From Rosa chinensis (taxonomy: Eukaryota > Streptophyta > Magnoliopsida > Rosales > Rosaceae): a DNA stretch of 64,000 bases. Below, piece by piece: positions 1 through 12,054 of this stretch. A program made the translations under genes and the position numbers. Every line of letters starts with the position of its first letter. The first letter of the stretch is position 1. The notes beneath the pieces were generated by a model, which saw only the letters and a list, made by a program, of their open reading frames with translations, was not told where the DNA came from and made no database searches. The stretch is taken from the NCBI RefSeq assembly GCF_002994745.2, contig NC_037093.1, positions 22,207,555-22,271,554 of the forward strand, in the 5' to 3' direction.

Positions 1-235
1 AAGCTAGCTGTGCTAGCTGCGTTGCGGCAAGGCTGGAGGGGCAGCAGAGCAGCGGTGCAAGGCTGCAGGCGCACGGGCGCGCAGGCGAGCAGCAGGGAGC
101 GCAGGGGAGTGTAGCGCGGGGCAGGCTACGGTGATGGCTTGGCTAGCTCGGGCTAGGTGCTACAGTGGTGAAGAGGATTTTGAAGATTTTTCTGGTTTGG
201 TTTTTGTTTTGTGGTTAAAACTCGTGCTGATAAAG
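1..235 (-). mobile_element. Copia-type retrotransposon, internal leader (partial)
   Basis: GC-rich sequence lies next to an LTR. Its last bases (TCGTGCTGATAA on the plus strand) match the sequence beside the 5' LTR of the complete Copia element at 39466-39480, so it reads as the primer-binding and untranslated leader region of a minus-strand element. The rest of the element is outside the window. No gag reading frame is reached. Confidence 0.6.
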
Positions 236-436
236 TGTTTAAGTAAAAGAGAATTCGAGAGAGATTGAAGAGAGAATTGTATTTCATTATTGAGAATAGG
301 AGCCTTATATATAGGGATTACAAAGTACATGTTCTAATGTTACAAGGAAATCTAATCCTAATAGAACTAGGAATTCTAGAACATTCTCTCATACTCCTAG
401 TTTGATTAGGCACACAAAACTGATTTTCCTTCAACA
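236..436 (-). repeat. 5' LTR of a truncated-by-window Copia element
   Basis: A 201-bp block starts TGTTTAAG and ends CTTCAACA, giving the TG...CA ends of an LTR. It contains a TATATATAGG promoter-like stretch near 306-315 and the phrase 'attattgagaataggagcct', which has a near-equivalent in the LTRs at 33168 and 39481, so the families are related. The element interior lies to the left, which makes this the 5' LTR of a minus-strand element. The other LTR and the target duplication cannot be seen. Confidence 0.6.
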
Positions 437-456
437 CACAATACCATAGTTTGTCT

Positions 457-2211
457 CTATCGAGCATGCTTTGTAGAGGTGTTTGGTTCTCTATTCCTCT
501 GGGGTACAAAATTCGATCATGCATCAATTACTTTTCTTGATGATTGGATCGTAAATGTTTTTGAAAAATAAGCGTTTTTTGTTTTTTTTGAGAGAATGAA
601 CAATAAACAGTTAATTAGGGCTAATCGAGTAATGTGTCTTGCTGGTTTGGTTTTACTGCATGGTCAAGTTGGAAAACAGAACGAGAATAATAGGACTGAA
701 AGACTTGGCAATATTATGGTGCAGCCTCTAGTGATTTGATTTGGTGGGACCTAGCTCCTCCTTTCATTGACAGACAGTTTCAGAGAGACCGTTCAGGAAT
801 GCCGAATTTTCGTTTTCGTTAGTCTGTCTTTTCTTTAGCTTATTACTGCTTTTATATGGGAGGTTTTGGTTTTGGTCCCCCTCCCCATGTATTTTTTTCT
901 CTCCTTCTTTTTTTCTTCAATAAAATTTCAAAGGTTAAGGTGGCTCTTTGCCTCTTTTAACCTTTGACTTCAGCCAAAAAAAAAAAACAGTCAGACAATT
1001 CCAAGGAAGCTTTATTATTACAAACTATATATAATTTCTTGTTTTCTTTTTCTCTTCAATACCATCAACAACAGTTGGCCGGCATTGGTTGTACATTTTC
1101 CCTTTCAAATATTAAACAAATAATATGCATCTTATCTTTACAAATATGCTGAGCTTCATCAAGTTCTTCATATATTACAACTGTATCTTTTATGTTTCGA
1201 GGAGAACAGTCTTTCCTTTCAAAACTTGCAAGCAAGTCAAAACCCTAACACTATCTTTTGTCTTCACCCCCTAAGAATCAACAGAACCAATGTGGATATG
1301 CAATGATGCATCTTTCACACTAAGAAATCGCGTAATAGATGGGAGGAACCAAATCTGTGCTGCTGGTCGAAATCTGCGGTCTCTGACCCAACGGAAGACG
1401 CTGCTGCATTGTACAAATCATCATCTCTCATGGCAACAAAACTGTGAGGAGTCCCACTAGAGATAGGAATGTTACCACCATCACAATGCTGCAACCCCAA
1501 TGTTAGAGACACGCCGCTTCCACTTCCAAACCTCCCCAACTCCCGCATGTGGTATGCAGCCATAAACCTTTCGCTGCTCCTATCAGACTGAACCATTCCA
1601 TCAGTAAAGAAACTACTTTCATCCATGCTAGGCCTTTCTCCCTGCCTAAGTTCAGCTTCAGCTTCACGACGAGTCCCATTTTGGAAGCTGGCAGACCCAG
1701 TGGATCCAGCCATTTCCCCATCATAATGATCAGGTTTGGAGTCCATAAATTGTCCCTTGCTGCATCTATCAGTGCCTGTGGAACTTGCACTAGGCTGCAT
1801 ATCTTCCCCTCCGTCTTCCAAGGTCCTCTTCTCACCTTTTTTGGTTTGGGGTGCATTTTCAGATGAAGAATTAGAGTCCATTTCAGCATCACCAGCCTCT
1901 TCTTTGTACATCTCCTCAACCATGGGTTTCCAGAGACGCACCCGTGCATTTATAAACCAGTTTGAGACCTGTGCAGAAATAGAAAAGTACATATATAAAC
2001 TTCTTGTTCTCAAGTTACAGATCAATAATGAAAACATTTTTACTCAAAAACTGACATGTTATGATGCTATATGTTTATTGAAATATAAACAGTGAAAACT
2101 AACTTCTTTGAATAACTTGATATGGTAATACCATATCCATCGACACTGAAAGTAACAAGAAAATAATGACTTAATTAGGGTCACATTTGTAGAAAGGACC
2201 TGGCTATTTCG
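457..2211 (-). repeat. Segmental duplicate (copy 1) of the BEL1-like 3' region
   Basis: This block is near-identical, in the same orientation, to about 16776-18292. It holds a LINE zinc-finger remnant, 3' flanking DNA, the last exon of a BEL1-like gene and about 240 bp of intron. Homology stops abruptly at 2211/18292, inside intron 3 of the intact gene. Copy 1 has about 270 bp (near 717-987) that copy 2 lacks, and copy 2 has about 17 bp near 16795 that copy 1 lacks. The 14-kb gap between the copies holds nested transposons and a cystatin-like gene. Confidence 0.85.
1315..1968 (-). pseudogene. Orphan duplicated last exon of a BEL1-like homeodomain gene
   Basis: The frame reads [15 protein letters not shown] (homeodomain helix 3) through the C-terminal VSLTLGLQH box to a stop, 217 codons. 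It is nearly identical to exon 4 at 17383-18051 but lacks five codons (FGLVK) and has a few substitutions. The splice acceptor before it (TGCACAG on the minus strand) is intact and no premature stop has appeared. Exons 1-3 are missing; the homology breaks off in the intron. It is most simply a truncated duplicate. Because it lies downstream of the intact gene on the same strand, it could in principle serve as a distant alternative last exon, which I have no evidence for. Confidence 0.8.
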
Positions 2212-2299
2212 AAGGCATTCAAGATATTCTCAAAGTCAGTTATGATGGACTGGAAGAAACAGTGAAAGAAGTTTTCTCAACATCGCGTGTTTCTTCAAA
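2212..2299 (+). pseudogene. TNL NB-ARC (ARC2) fragment
   Basis: Translation gives [21 protein letters not shown] and then, after a one-base frameshift, an [12 protein letters not shown] block. This matches the region just before and including RNBS-D of plant NLRs; compare KISYDGLDHSQKNIFLDIAC in the intact TNL here (54455-54515). The piece starts exactly where the BEL1 duplicate ends and stops where a helicase fragment begins. It is a broken remnant with no function expected. Confidence 0.7.
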
Positions 2300-2585
2300 G
2301 GTAAGTGAACTGGTTGGTATAAACGCATGATATCATCCTTTAAGCTGGTACCTCCAGTAGTAACCATAACTTGAACTTTCAAATGCTTCCCTAGCTCCTT
2401 ACAGACTAGTGATGTTTGAAGGGCCAAGTCGTGAGTTGGAACCAGTATAACAACTTGAATTACATTGTTATCTTGATCAATTTTTTCCAAAGCAGGGATG
2501 CAAAAATGCAGCCGTTTTCCCCGTTCCATTTTTAGCTCTAGCAAGAATATCACTACTAGTTAAAGCAATTGGTATACTACCAGTT
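2300..2585 (-). pseudogene. DDX6/DHH1-type DEAD-box helicase fragment
   Basis: The minus strand encodes [17 protein letters not shown] (motif I), then after a one-base insertion [30 protein letters not shown] (motif Ia, with PTRE changed to PTHD) and [20 protein letters not shown] (motif Ib region). This is the plant RH6/RH8/RH12 (DDX6-like, P-body mRNA decay) N-terminal helicase core. About 95 of roughly 500 residues are present and the frame is broken. No intron is seen within the piece, so it may derive from a processed copy or a single exon. It sits in opposite orientation between two TNL fragments. Confidence 0.7.
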
Positions 2586-2589
2586 GTCA

Positions 2590-3414
2590 AATATTTTGGA
2601 GCGTAAAGAATCACAAATAATGATTGAGGAGATGGACTTGACCAATTGCTGGAGAGTGTGTCAAAATTTGGTTAGGATGGCAAACAAGGAAGATGATCTC
2701 TTCTCTCGACTCCTATCTTCTCAGCAATTTGGATTTACAATTAAATTTCCAGTTCCAAGAAGCAAGGTTCCAAAGTGGTTTGGCTGTCAAATGGATTACA
2801 AGGGGTTTCGACGGTTCGAATTTTGTATTGAAACACTAGCAAATTTCAAATGGGACAGCACAGGATTCGGTCTCTGACTCTCTGTGTTGGTGTTGATCAA
2901 AAGTTGGCACATTTTTCTGGTCTTTGCGCTTTTGAGGTCTATATTCACATCAATGAAGTACTTTCACGTCTCATCACACCCAAATTTGATTTCAAAGACT
3001 CGGATCATGTGTGGCTGCACTACATACCCTTTCTTGAAATCTGGCGGTTTCCTCAAATGCGTCCTCTGCTACCTTTTACGTGTCGAGTCACTAGTATTCA
3101 ACGTACCCTTTGTACGACCTTTAAAAGTTGTGGGGTTCACCTTGTAATGCCACCCAATGAAGACGTTTGTATGAAGCTAATCTGAGAACAGAACTCAAGG
3201 TATTTTACAAAATGATAGAAGGACTCTCCTGTATTTGCCTCAATATGAAAATTTCCTTTTCAAGAAAATTTCCTCATTTGTAGCGAACAGGGGGATTGAC
3301 ATCTGAACAATAATGCTATTGCAGAATTATGATGATGATGGGCGAAGTACAGGCCCGAGGACTGACTGCAAAGTATTACATACTGATGCACAACTGGAGA
3401 ACGAAAAGTTGTAA
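2590..3414 (+). pseudogene. TNL C-terminal (C-JID / post-LRR) fragment
   Basis: Reading frames give KFPVPRSKVPKWFGCQMDYK, then EVYIHINEV, DHVWLHYIPFLEIW and SCGVHLVMPPNEDVCMKLI. This is the order of the C-JID (post-LRR jelly-roll) domain found after the LRRs in TNL immune receptors. A stop at 2877 and a frame change show it is broken. A further exon-like tail follows an acceptor near 3324, with a DDDGRST stretch and a stop at 3412-3414. The TIR, most of the NB-ARC and the LRRs are absent. With the piece at 2212 it marks a former TNL locus or a rearranged copy. Confidence 0.7.
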
Positions 3415-5299
3415 TATACTACTAATGCAGCAAAGTTGGCATTGTCTATGGACAACGTGACGAATACAGGTCTACATTTTCAAATTCTACCTCTTTTTGG
3501 ATATCTTTGGTTCATAGACAACAGTCACTATAAGTAGGTTTTGGAAACTATGAGTTGAGTGTATTGCTTTATTGCTATGGATTACAAAAGAATAAATTCA
3601 TCTCCTCTACACTTTTACTCTGTTTATTGGCCATTTCAGAGATGCAGATGCTATTGTTCTAATAGGTCCTTATTGGACCTTTTTATTTGTGGTGTAATAA
3701 TGTGTTACTAGCTAGTCCTGAACTATGATAAAATCTCAGACTACTTAATTTCAATCAAGATTCACAAAGAGAGAAATTGAGTGATGATGGTGATTAGAGA
3801 GGTCTGAACTCTGAAGTATAATGAAATCTCAGATATGTAGCTACTTATTAAGTTAATGAGACCATGCTCTATGAGTCAATGGGAACCAAAGTTATATCAG
3901 AGTTAGCCCAAAGAGTGAGGACGAACTGAAATAATGATCTAAATTTGTCGAGAATTGAAGGACAATATTTTGGTGTGACTGAGCTGATGTAGAGGTTAAG
4001 TATATTACGACGAACATTAAGGTGTTTGTTGATTTACATAAGGCAATCATTTTTAGTCCATCACCAAATCATAGACATAAACTAACTATTCTGCCAAAAG
4101 ACAGATCTGTTCATTCTTTACAACTTGCTATTCCCTCACGCATTATTACCAAATAATGTGCATATGTTTTAAGAGTTGTAAACAGTTTATTAATATACCA
4201 TACTTTGCACCATTCATTGTGAAAAACTAAAGCACAACATTTGTACAAGTTACAGATGTCTAGAAGGATTATTGCACAAACCTCACTCAAGTAGCATCCT
4301 CATATAGAGGCATACTAATCCGTGTGCAAGTAAAACGAGAAAGGAAAATGAAACCCATACTCAGCATACGCATGGTTTCTAAAAGATAGAAATTAATGAA
4401 ACCTATACTCGGTATCTACATGATTTCAAAAGGATTTTTATGTGTCCCTGAATTATACTATTATTGTTTGAGCCCAAAAGTAATTTTGGCAAGATCCCTT
4501 TAGGGAATTTAGCATAGCGGGCTGATACCTGCTATCCAAAATTAAGTCTGCTTGGGTTTGGGTTATACCTTCACCTATTCTGAGATCCATAAGGAAAACG
4601 AGTCCTTATTGGAATCAAGTAGCAGAGATTGAATAGGAAACTTCAATCAATAATCCTTTTATGGCAAGGAACAGTCGAAACCCTAGCTGAGAAAAGATGA
4701 AGAGGAATCGGCTAATGACAGAGAGAGAGCTTCTGGGTTTCTGTATGAGCGAGAGAGAGGGGAGAGAGAGCGCTCAATTTTTTTTTTTAATGAATTTTGC
4801 CTCGAAGGTTATTTTGGTAATTCACCCTTCTTGCAGGGTCAAGGCTAAAAAATGGGTCCCATGTCGGCTCCAACTCAGCAAGTGACATCATTTTTGGACC
4901 TATATTCAAATTTTGAACTCGAGTGATGTCATTTGAGAGTATAGGGATCATCGTGATTAATTCTCAGAAAGATGGACTAAACTGATTTTAGCCCTAAAAT
5001 TCAAGGGACTAAACTGAATTTTTTCCTATTTTTATCCTTTTGTTTTCTATACCATCCCTATTAATTAATTATATTTTATAGGTTTTTAATATATATAAGG
5101 GTTAAATTGGTAAAAAAAAATTCAATTTTTAGAGAGCAAGCTCTCTTCTCTTAATAATAGTATAGATATATGTAGCTGTAGACCAAAAAGGTTTTTGAAA
5201 TTATAGGAAAAGATGGTTTATATTTGTTGGATACTAAAAAAACTTGTGATAAATAATAATGGTAGTTACCATCTCCTTTTACTTTCAGTAAAAAAAAAA
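3415..5299. other. Intergenic, no gene recognised
   Basis: AT-rich sequence with no coding signal I can support. It holds short purine runs (GAGAGAGAG near 4722-4770) and homopolymers. No TIR pair or LTR was found. Confidence 0.5.
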
Positions 5300-6221
5300 G
5301 GATTAAATTCAGTTTACCCCCTAGAGGTTTGGGGGTAACTTCATGTTAGTCCCTGTCCTCTCAATTTAATCAGTTTACTCCCCGAGCTTGTCAATTTTCC
5401 TCAACCGTGTCCAATTTCCCAAATTCCGTCTAAATCAAACGTTAAATTTGATGATGGGGCCCACTTTCAGGGCTAAAATGGTCATTTCATGACAAAAAAA
5501 AAAGACCTAAAAAATTAAAAATTCATTTCTTCACCACTACCCCATCTTCTCCCCGTTTCTTCCTGCACCCCCAAAAACCTAGTTCGCCTATCTCACCACC
5601 ACCCCTCTGGTTTTTCTAGGTTCTTCCTTTCTCAAATCAATCACTATCCTCAACTTCCTCCAAATCTTGACCTCGCCGGACCTTGCAATCTCCGACCTCC
5701 CTCGTAAGCCCTAAGATCCTAGGTTTCAGATTGCAGAGACTTGAGAGGAGAGAGAATAGATCGGAGTTTCTCTCTCCTCTACCAACTGGTCCCTAGCTAC
5801 ACATCGCAACTCACCTCCACCACCACCATGCTCGCCAATCTTCAACAAATCCTGTCCGTCCTCCGCGTCGTCCAGTGACGCCGGAAACCACCTTACGCGC
5901 TGATCTCATCACTGCCCAGAAATGCTCTGGGCTCCCATTGTTCGGCCATGGCCGCTCCTCCTCTTCTTTTTCTCGTTGTTTCCTCCTATTTTCCTCGCTC
6001 CTGCAGAAGTCTCCGATTCTCGAAACAAAGATGCTTCTTTGTTTGCTTCTGGGTCGGGCTTGCACGAGTGTAGATTGGATTTTCGAGGTGGCGGTGGCGG
6101 GCTCTGGGTGCGGTCAACCTGGTTTGGGATCAGATCCTCGATCTTGCATCTCGGTGCTGGCTAATGGCGGTGGCTGTGCGGTTCTTTGCGGCAGTCTGGG
6201 TTAGGACGCGATCTTTGCAGT

Positions 6222-7094
6222 TAGAGGTGGCAAACGGGCCACTAAGCACGAGCACGGCGCGGGCCCGACACGCTTAAAAGCGGCCCGGCACGGCCCAAGC
6301 CTGTTAGTGGCCCGGCATGACCCGAGCACGTTAGAATAACAGGTTGGGCTGGGCCTAAGAATATTGGCCCATTGGCCCGGCACGGCCCGAGCACGACATA
6401 TTGTGGGCCGGCCCGTTACAAACACAAAATTTCATTTTGTTTTTAAAAATATTAAAAAACTACAATGATGAGATTTGAATATGAGACCTTTTTATTTAAA
6501 ATCTCATGACAATTCCACCAATGCTTTCTTTTATATTGTCAAAATAATGAAACAAAACATTATATCCTTGTTTTGACATAAGTATTTTTTCTAAATATTA
6601 AATATATGTTTATTAATAAAGACTAATCTCATAATAATACAACTATAGAATGAAGGAACGAATAATAGATACTAAATCTTCATTATATTAATAAAGATTA
6701 ATCTCACAATAATATACTAAAAACAATATATTTTGAGTTTTTTTTCTTTCTTTCTTATAGTGGAATATAAAAAATTATTAGAAATCTAATCTTGAAAAGC
6801 TAAGATTAAGAAAAACATTGTAGAACTTAATTTATTTTAATTTTCTAAATAGTTAAATAAAATTAATTTTTATTTGTTCAAATTAAGATTTTAAAATCGT
6901 GCTTTATAGTGGGTAGGCACAAGCACGGCCCGTTATTGACCCGGCACGAGCACCGCCCTGCACGATATGGGCTCGGGCCATGGGCCGGGCCGGCCTTAAT
7001 GTTTAAGTAAATGGGCCGGCACCAACCCGGCACGATAATAAATGGGCCCGCCCAAGCACAGCACGAAGCACGACTAGGCCCGTTGCTACCTCTA
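6222..7094. mobile_element. Non-autonomous hAT element
   Basis: The ends are TAGAGGTGGCAAACGGG and, inverted, TAGAGGTAGCAACGGG. A perfect 8-bp target duplication TTTGCAGT lies at 6214-6221 and 7095-7102, which is the hAT hallmark. The 873-bp element has GC-rich subterminal blocks full of GGCCCGGCACG-type repeats in inverse orientation at the two ends, and an AT-rich core with no ORF. It inserted into the MULE-like element. Confidence 0.9.
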
Positions 7095-7689
7095 TTTGCA
7101 GTCGTGGAATTTTACTGTAAATGGAGGTAACGTCAAAGACGACTAGAATCCTTTTCCCGTCGTCGCTCCGGGCTGGACAGATAGGGGTGGCGGCCTGGTC
7201 GCTGGTGGACGAGAAGTTGGTGGCGGTAGTTTCTTGAATAGCAACTTTGAAGTATTTTTAGTATGGTTGTTGTTTGTATTCTATTAGATATTTTGGAGCG
7301 AAGATGAGTTGAAGATTATGGTAATGGACTAATGGGTTTCCTGGGATTTGATTTTCGGAGGTTGAGGAAGCTCTCGGGAGTTATGGTGTGGATGAACACC
7401 ATGACTGAGTTGGGAGAGGATGAGTTGAGTTTAATGGTTCTCTACTTATTAGTTGATATGTGTATGTGAGGTTGAGGTAGCTTTGGGGATCAGAGGAAGA
7501 AGAAAGATTTTTATTTATTTTTTTTTTTTCCCTTTTTTGTCATGAAATGACCATTTTAGCCTTGAAAGTGGGCCCCATCATCATATTTAACGTTTGACTT
7601 AGACGGAATTTGAGAAATTGAACACGGTTGAGGAAAATTGACAAGCTCGGGGGGTAAACTGATTAAATTGAGAGGACAGGGACTAACAT

Positions 7690-7850
7690 CACTACTAGAA
7701 TTTTGCTCTTAGACATCACGACAATTACATCGGTGAGGAATTCACGTGATGTAAAAAAATGTCATTAACATCGATTCCTCAAATTTCGATTTATATGTAT
7801 ATAATTGACATCGGTTATTACTGTTGACCGATGTCTAGAGTTTGATTCAA
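7690..7850. repeat. CACTA left subterminal repeats
   Basis: Several ACATCG/CGATGT words (for example GACATCGGTTA near 7809 and ACCGATGTC near 7828) follow the CACTA end. They mirror the right-end array and are the likely transposase-binding region. Confidence 0.7.
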
Positions 7851-9847
7851 AAATTTACAAAAACGCGGAAAGACTAAGTTAAAAACTTTCGGGTACGCGG
7901 GGAACAAAATTTTCATTCCCCCCACACTTTATTATTTTTCCTACTTTTATCTCACTCACTTTCATCGTTTTCTCTCTCGCTCTTGCCCGAAACTCTAGCT
8001 CTCTCCTCCTTCCTCTCCCGCCCTCTTAATTTCTACGGCCACCATCGCCTTCCTCTCCGCTCACTCCCGCTACTGTTTCTCTTTCCTTAACCACCTCCAA
8101 CCCCTCGTCAGTGCTATCGCCTCCACCCGCAAGCTCTCTCTCTCTATCTCTCTCTCTCTAGGAGCTCAGAAGATTTCAACCTGGCAAAGCACCCTCTACA
8201 ACAGGTTTCAATTTGAATTAATCGCGTTAATGGTGAGTCACTGCGACTGAATTCTTTGTTTTCTGTTTGGGTCCTGAGAATTTTGGGGGTTTTCAATTGT
8301 AGGGTTTTAATTATAGATGGGTGGAGATTTGGGGATTCCTACGTTCCCTGAAGAAGACTGGGAACCCAATACAATCACATGATAAAATGGGTAAGCTCAC
8401 AACTAGTCTTTTGAAAAGACTCACTTTTTCTCCTCTAGCTTCGAATTTTCAATTTCTCCATTGTTAGGTTTCTGAAATTTGCTGGGTTTTAATTAGGTTG
8501 GTGAATTTGAACCTTTGAGCTGATCATCGAATGGTATTCCTTTTGAATTTGAATGTTGACATCTGAGTTTTAATTCTCTTGGTTTGTTCTGATCTATTTG
8601 CTGCTTCATATTTTGTAGGCATGGTTTAAGTTGGGTTTCTTAACTTATCTTTTACTCTCATGGATATCAGGTAGCTGATTTGTATGTTTTCTTATATATA
8701 AAGGGCATAAGCTTTTGTAAATAATTGTAGCTTGAATACTGATGTGTAACTGACTTATGTTGCTTTTGAGTTTCAAATTGGCAGTAGTTTTATCAGTTTG
8801 TACATGAGTTTTCTTCAATCTGTAAAATGCTGTTGCATTCGGTAAAATGATAGTAGTTTCTGTTTATTGATTTAAGTTGAGGATTTTCTTGACACCTGGA
8901 TATAGTTTATATGTGTCTGCAATGATTCACTGCTTTTGAATAACGTCCCTTTTTTTTGCTATGGTGAATGTGGTTCCCTCAGCTGTGGTATTTGGTGTGG
9001 AGTGATTGCATCATGTGTTTTAATGTTGCCATTGTGTATGGAGTAACTGTATTTTTATCTTCTGGTGTAGTGACCATGGTCAAATGAGTACTTGCTTTTA
9101 ATTTTGTTAGGGTCAATACAGTTGCCCTGCATCTTCATGGTCAATGCATTTTTGTGATTGAAAAATTATTTTGGCAAACATTATTTCCCCTATTTCCTCT
9201 TGTCTATTATTCTCATTTTCAGAGGCATTCTGCAAGCCATAGGGGTGGCGTTCTTATGATGGTGGCATTCTGTAAGCCATAGGGGTGGCATTCTATTTGT
9301 TGTTTTCTTATGATGGTGACAAAGTGTGCCGTTCTTATGATGTCTCCATTTGTGTTCTTTACAACCACTATGTCTGTGTCATTTACTTTGAGAGAGACGC
9401 AGACTCGGATGCTGAAGTTCACAAGTTTGTTTTATTGTATTGTGCTATTTCCACTAAGTATCTTCTTCTGTCTTAAGCGGATGAAACAATGCATTATTGA
9501 CTTGCATATATTTTCACTATTCAGTAGTAGTATAAGTTCCTTGTGGAACTATGAATTATTTTTTTTGTCCGGTTGATCCAAAACAATATTAATAAACTGT
9601 TTTCCTGGAATGATGAGTATATCCTTGACTATGAATTGAGAAGACTGCATAAGTATTTGTGTTATTCATTCTCCTATCCTGCCTCTATAATTTGATGCTT
9701 ACATTTGTCAAATTATTCCAGTGCAGCTTCAACACCATGCTCGTCATCAGCTTCCAACATTTCAGTTGATTTTTGTGCATGTAATTGAATCACTTGTCTT
9801 TGTCCCGGTGAGTATACATCCTTTTGGTTTGCCTTTACCATAATAGA

Positions 9848-9850
<3 letters not shown>

Positions 9851-9881
<31 letters not shown>

Positions 9882-9882
9882 A
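9851..9882. repeat. (TG)n microsatellite
   Basis: About 15 TG dinucleotides lie inside the CACTA element. Confidence 0.9.
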
Positions 9883-10526
9883 CTTAATGCTCGTTTTTGA
9901 CATATGCTTCACTTTCAAATAACATGATCTTGGGTTCTGGAGATTATGATTGGCATATTGTTTTTTCTGTTCGAGTTTTACGATGATCAACTATTGGCCT
10001 TCATGGTCCTAATTCTTGTCTGGTTGAGTGAACTATTTACCCTGGTCAGGTCTCTATCTCTCTCTTATTATACATATAATATATAGCATCATTTGATATG
10101 GGAAGGTTGCATTTTAAAATCCTTCACTCAATAGTCACTGCCTCTCTTATTCTTTAATTTTATTTTATGAAGGTGGCTAAATTGGAGTCCATGTTGTGGT
10201 GAATCATCTTATATGTTTGTATTTTTTTCTTCTTTTGTTGTTTAGTCAGGCCGTAGTTAGGAAGGAAACAAATCAGATAATGGTTCAGACATTGTTCTGA
10301 TTGCTCAATTTAAAGCGGTCTTAGTCTTTTTTCTTTCGAATCTTTGTCTTTTTTCTGTGCTCACTTGTGAAATTTTTTTCACACTATTGATAATGATTGT
10401 TGGAAAACCTCCTTTTGTAATCTAGGCTTTTTAGGCAGAATACTGTTTATTTATTTCTCAATCTGTTGAATCATTTGCTTTGGAGTACTATTTTCTGAAT
10501 CACACTTCTCTGTCATTCAACTGCAG

Positions 10527-10631
10527 GTGGGAATACTGAAACGTGTTCTTGAAGAGGTTGAGAAAGTGATGCATGAGTTTAAAGGCACTCTATACAAGTC
10601 TATGGAAGATCCACAGACAGATCTAACCAAT
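10527..10631 (+). pseudogene. Captured exon of exocyst subunit SEC5
   Basis: A 105-bp stretch bounded by CTGCAG| and |GTAAGC translates without a stop to 35 residues, including LKRVLEEVEKVMHEFKG and TLYKSMEDP. This resembles a segment of plant exocyst component SEC5 that I recall from the family. SEC5 tethers secretory vesicles at the plasma membrane. Only one exon with its splice sites is recognisable, and it lies inside the CACTA element, so it reads as transduplicated host sequence rather than a gene. Flanking captured DNA (8200-11900) shows no other exon I can name. Confidence 0.55.
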
Positions 10632-11280
10632 GTAAGCTTAGGATGTAAACTATTAGCACGTATTTACTCTTAGCAATACGTTAGAGGTGTTGGATCCTTT
10701 GTTTCTTGTTTTTGTTAGTGCTTAATTACATTAGTAGCCTCTCAACGTGCACTTCGTGCGAGCTAGCACTTTTGTTTTCAATAACAATATAGACAGAAAA
10801 CAAAAAATTTGAAAAAAGAAAACAAAAAAAAATTAAAATGAATGAGCAGCTTTTTGGAGAGGTATTTCTTTTTGTCCACAGTATGGTGCAAACTGATTGG
10901 GGCAGTTTTGATATATTTGGCTTTAATTTTACCTTTATTTTATCAAAAAGAAGGTTTTAACAATATTACCCTCATATAATAAACATGTATGTCTAACAAA
11001 GGGCTTTTTGGGGCCTTCAGAAGCTTAACCATAATAAGCCTTGTTGGCTTAACATATAAGAATATAAGATATAGGTGTTTTTCCTATTACTCAATTTTTT
11101 TTCTGCGCTCCACTTCAATTGGATGAAATAATAATCAATTTGAAAAACCAAGTCATTAACAAAATAGCAAGTAAACAAAAGTTTGCCTAAATGTGAGATA
11201 CCCTTGTTGCATGAATTCAATGGTAGTGCAAAAGAGAGTGGGATGGATGTCCATTGAGGTATGTAGTAAGCTCAACATTT

Positions 11281-11283
<3 letters not shown>

Positions 11284-11318
<35 letters not shown>
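11284..11318. repeat. (TA)n microsatellite
   Basis: About 17 TA dinucleotides lie inside the CACTA element. Confidence 0.9.
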
Positions 11319-11320
<2 letters not shown>

Positions 11321-12054
11321 TTTATAGCGCTTTCCTCAAGTAATCTGTCTCATTTAAATGGTAGGAGGAAAGACGCCTATTATATGTTGCAATGACTATG
11401 CTCGAACAGAACTTTTCATGCTTTATGTTTTGACAGATTCCAATTGGTAGGTCTGTTTTAGCTTAAGGCTTTATCATACTTTTATCTATTTATATATTTT
11501 TTCTAGTTTGGTCACATTATTACAACAAATATATTCATGCAATCTGTCTGTGCCTAGTTTTTTTATAATAACTTCTCAGCATTGTTGACCTTTGACTCGA
11601 TTAATCATAATTAAGGACTTAAATATCCCAGAAATTTATAGTTAAGCTAACCAACAGATTGTGTTATGGATGCTAGGATAGGAATGTCTTGTAAGCTCAA
11701 TGTCTTTTTGTCCTTCCCTTTTCCTTTCTTTTCTTTCCTTCTGTTTTTCTTGTTATAGCTAATTGTTCATTTCATTTTATTTGCAGGTGAAAACAGAAGA
11801 ATAAATGGGATATAAGTATGGCGAGGCTTGCTTTCGTTTATGTACCATTTACACCTAAATTTTTGTTTTATTTTGACATGTTATGCATAGAAATACTTGG
11901 GATGTTGTTATGTACTTTGGGCATCAATATTAATCAAAATTTATTTACTTACGATATGTATTCTCATTAGATTTCCTAGCAATAATTACAAGTCAGTTTA
12001 TACTATAAAAATGAAGTCATATAAGAAGTAATACATCAGTTCTAAAAGAAAAAA

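Noticed and set aside
1503..2095. Alternative frames on both strands over the BEL1 last exon
   Set aside because: Shadows of the homeodomain exon; the [15 protein letters not shown] frame is the real one.
5811..6204. Short frames inside the MULE-like element
   Set aside because: No recognisable protein, and composition alone is not enough for a gene call.
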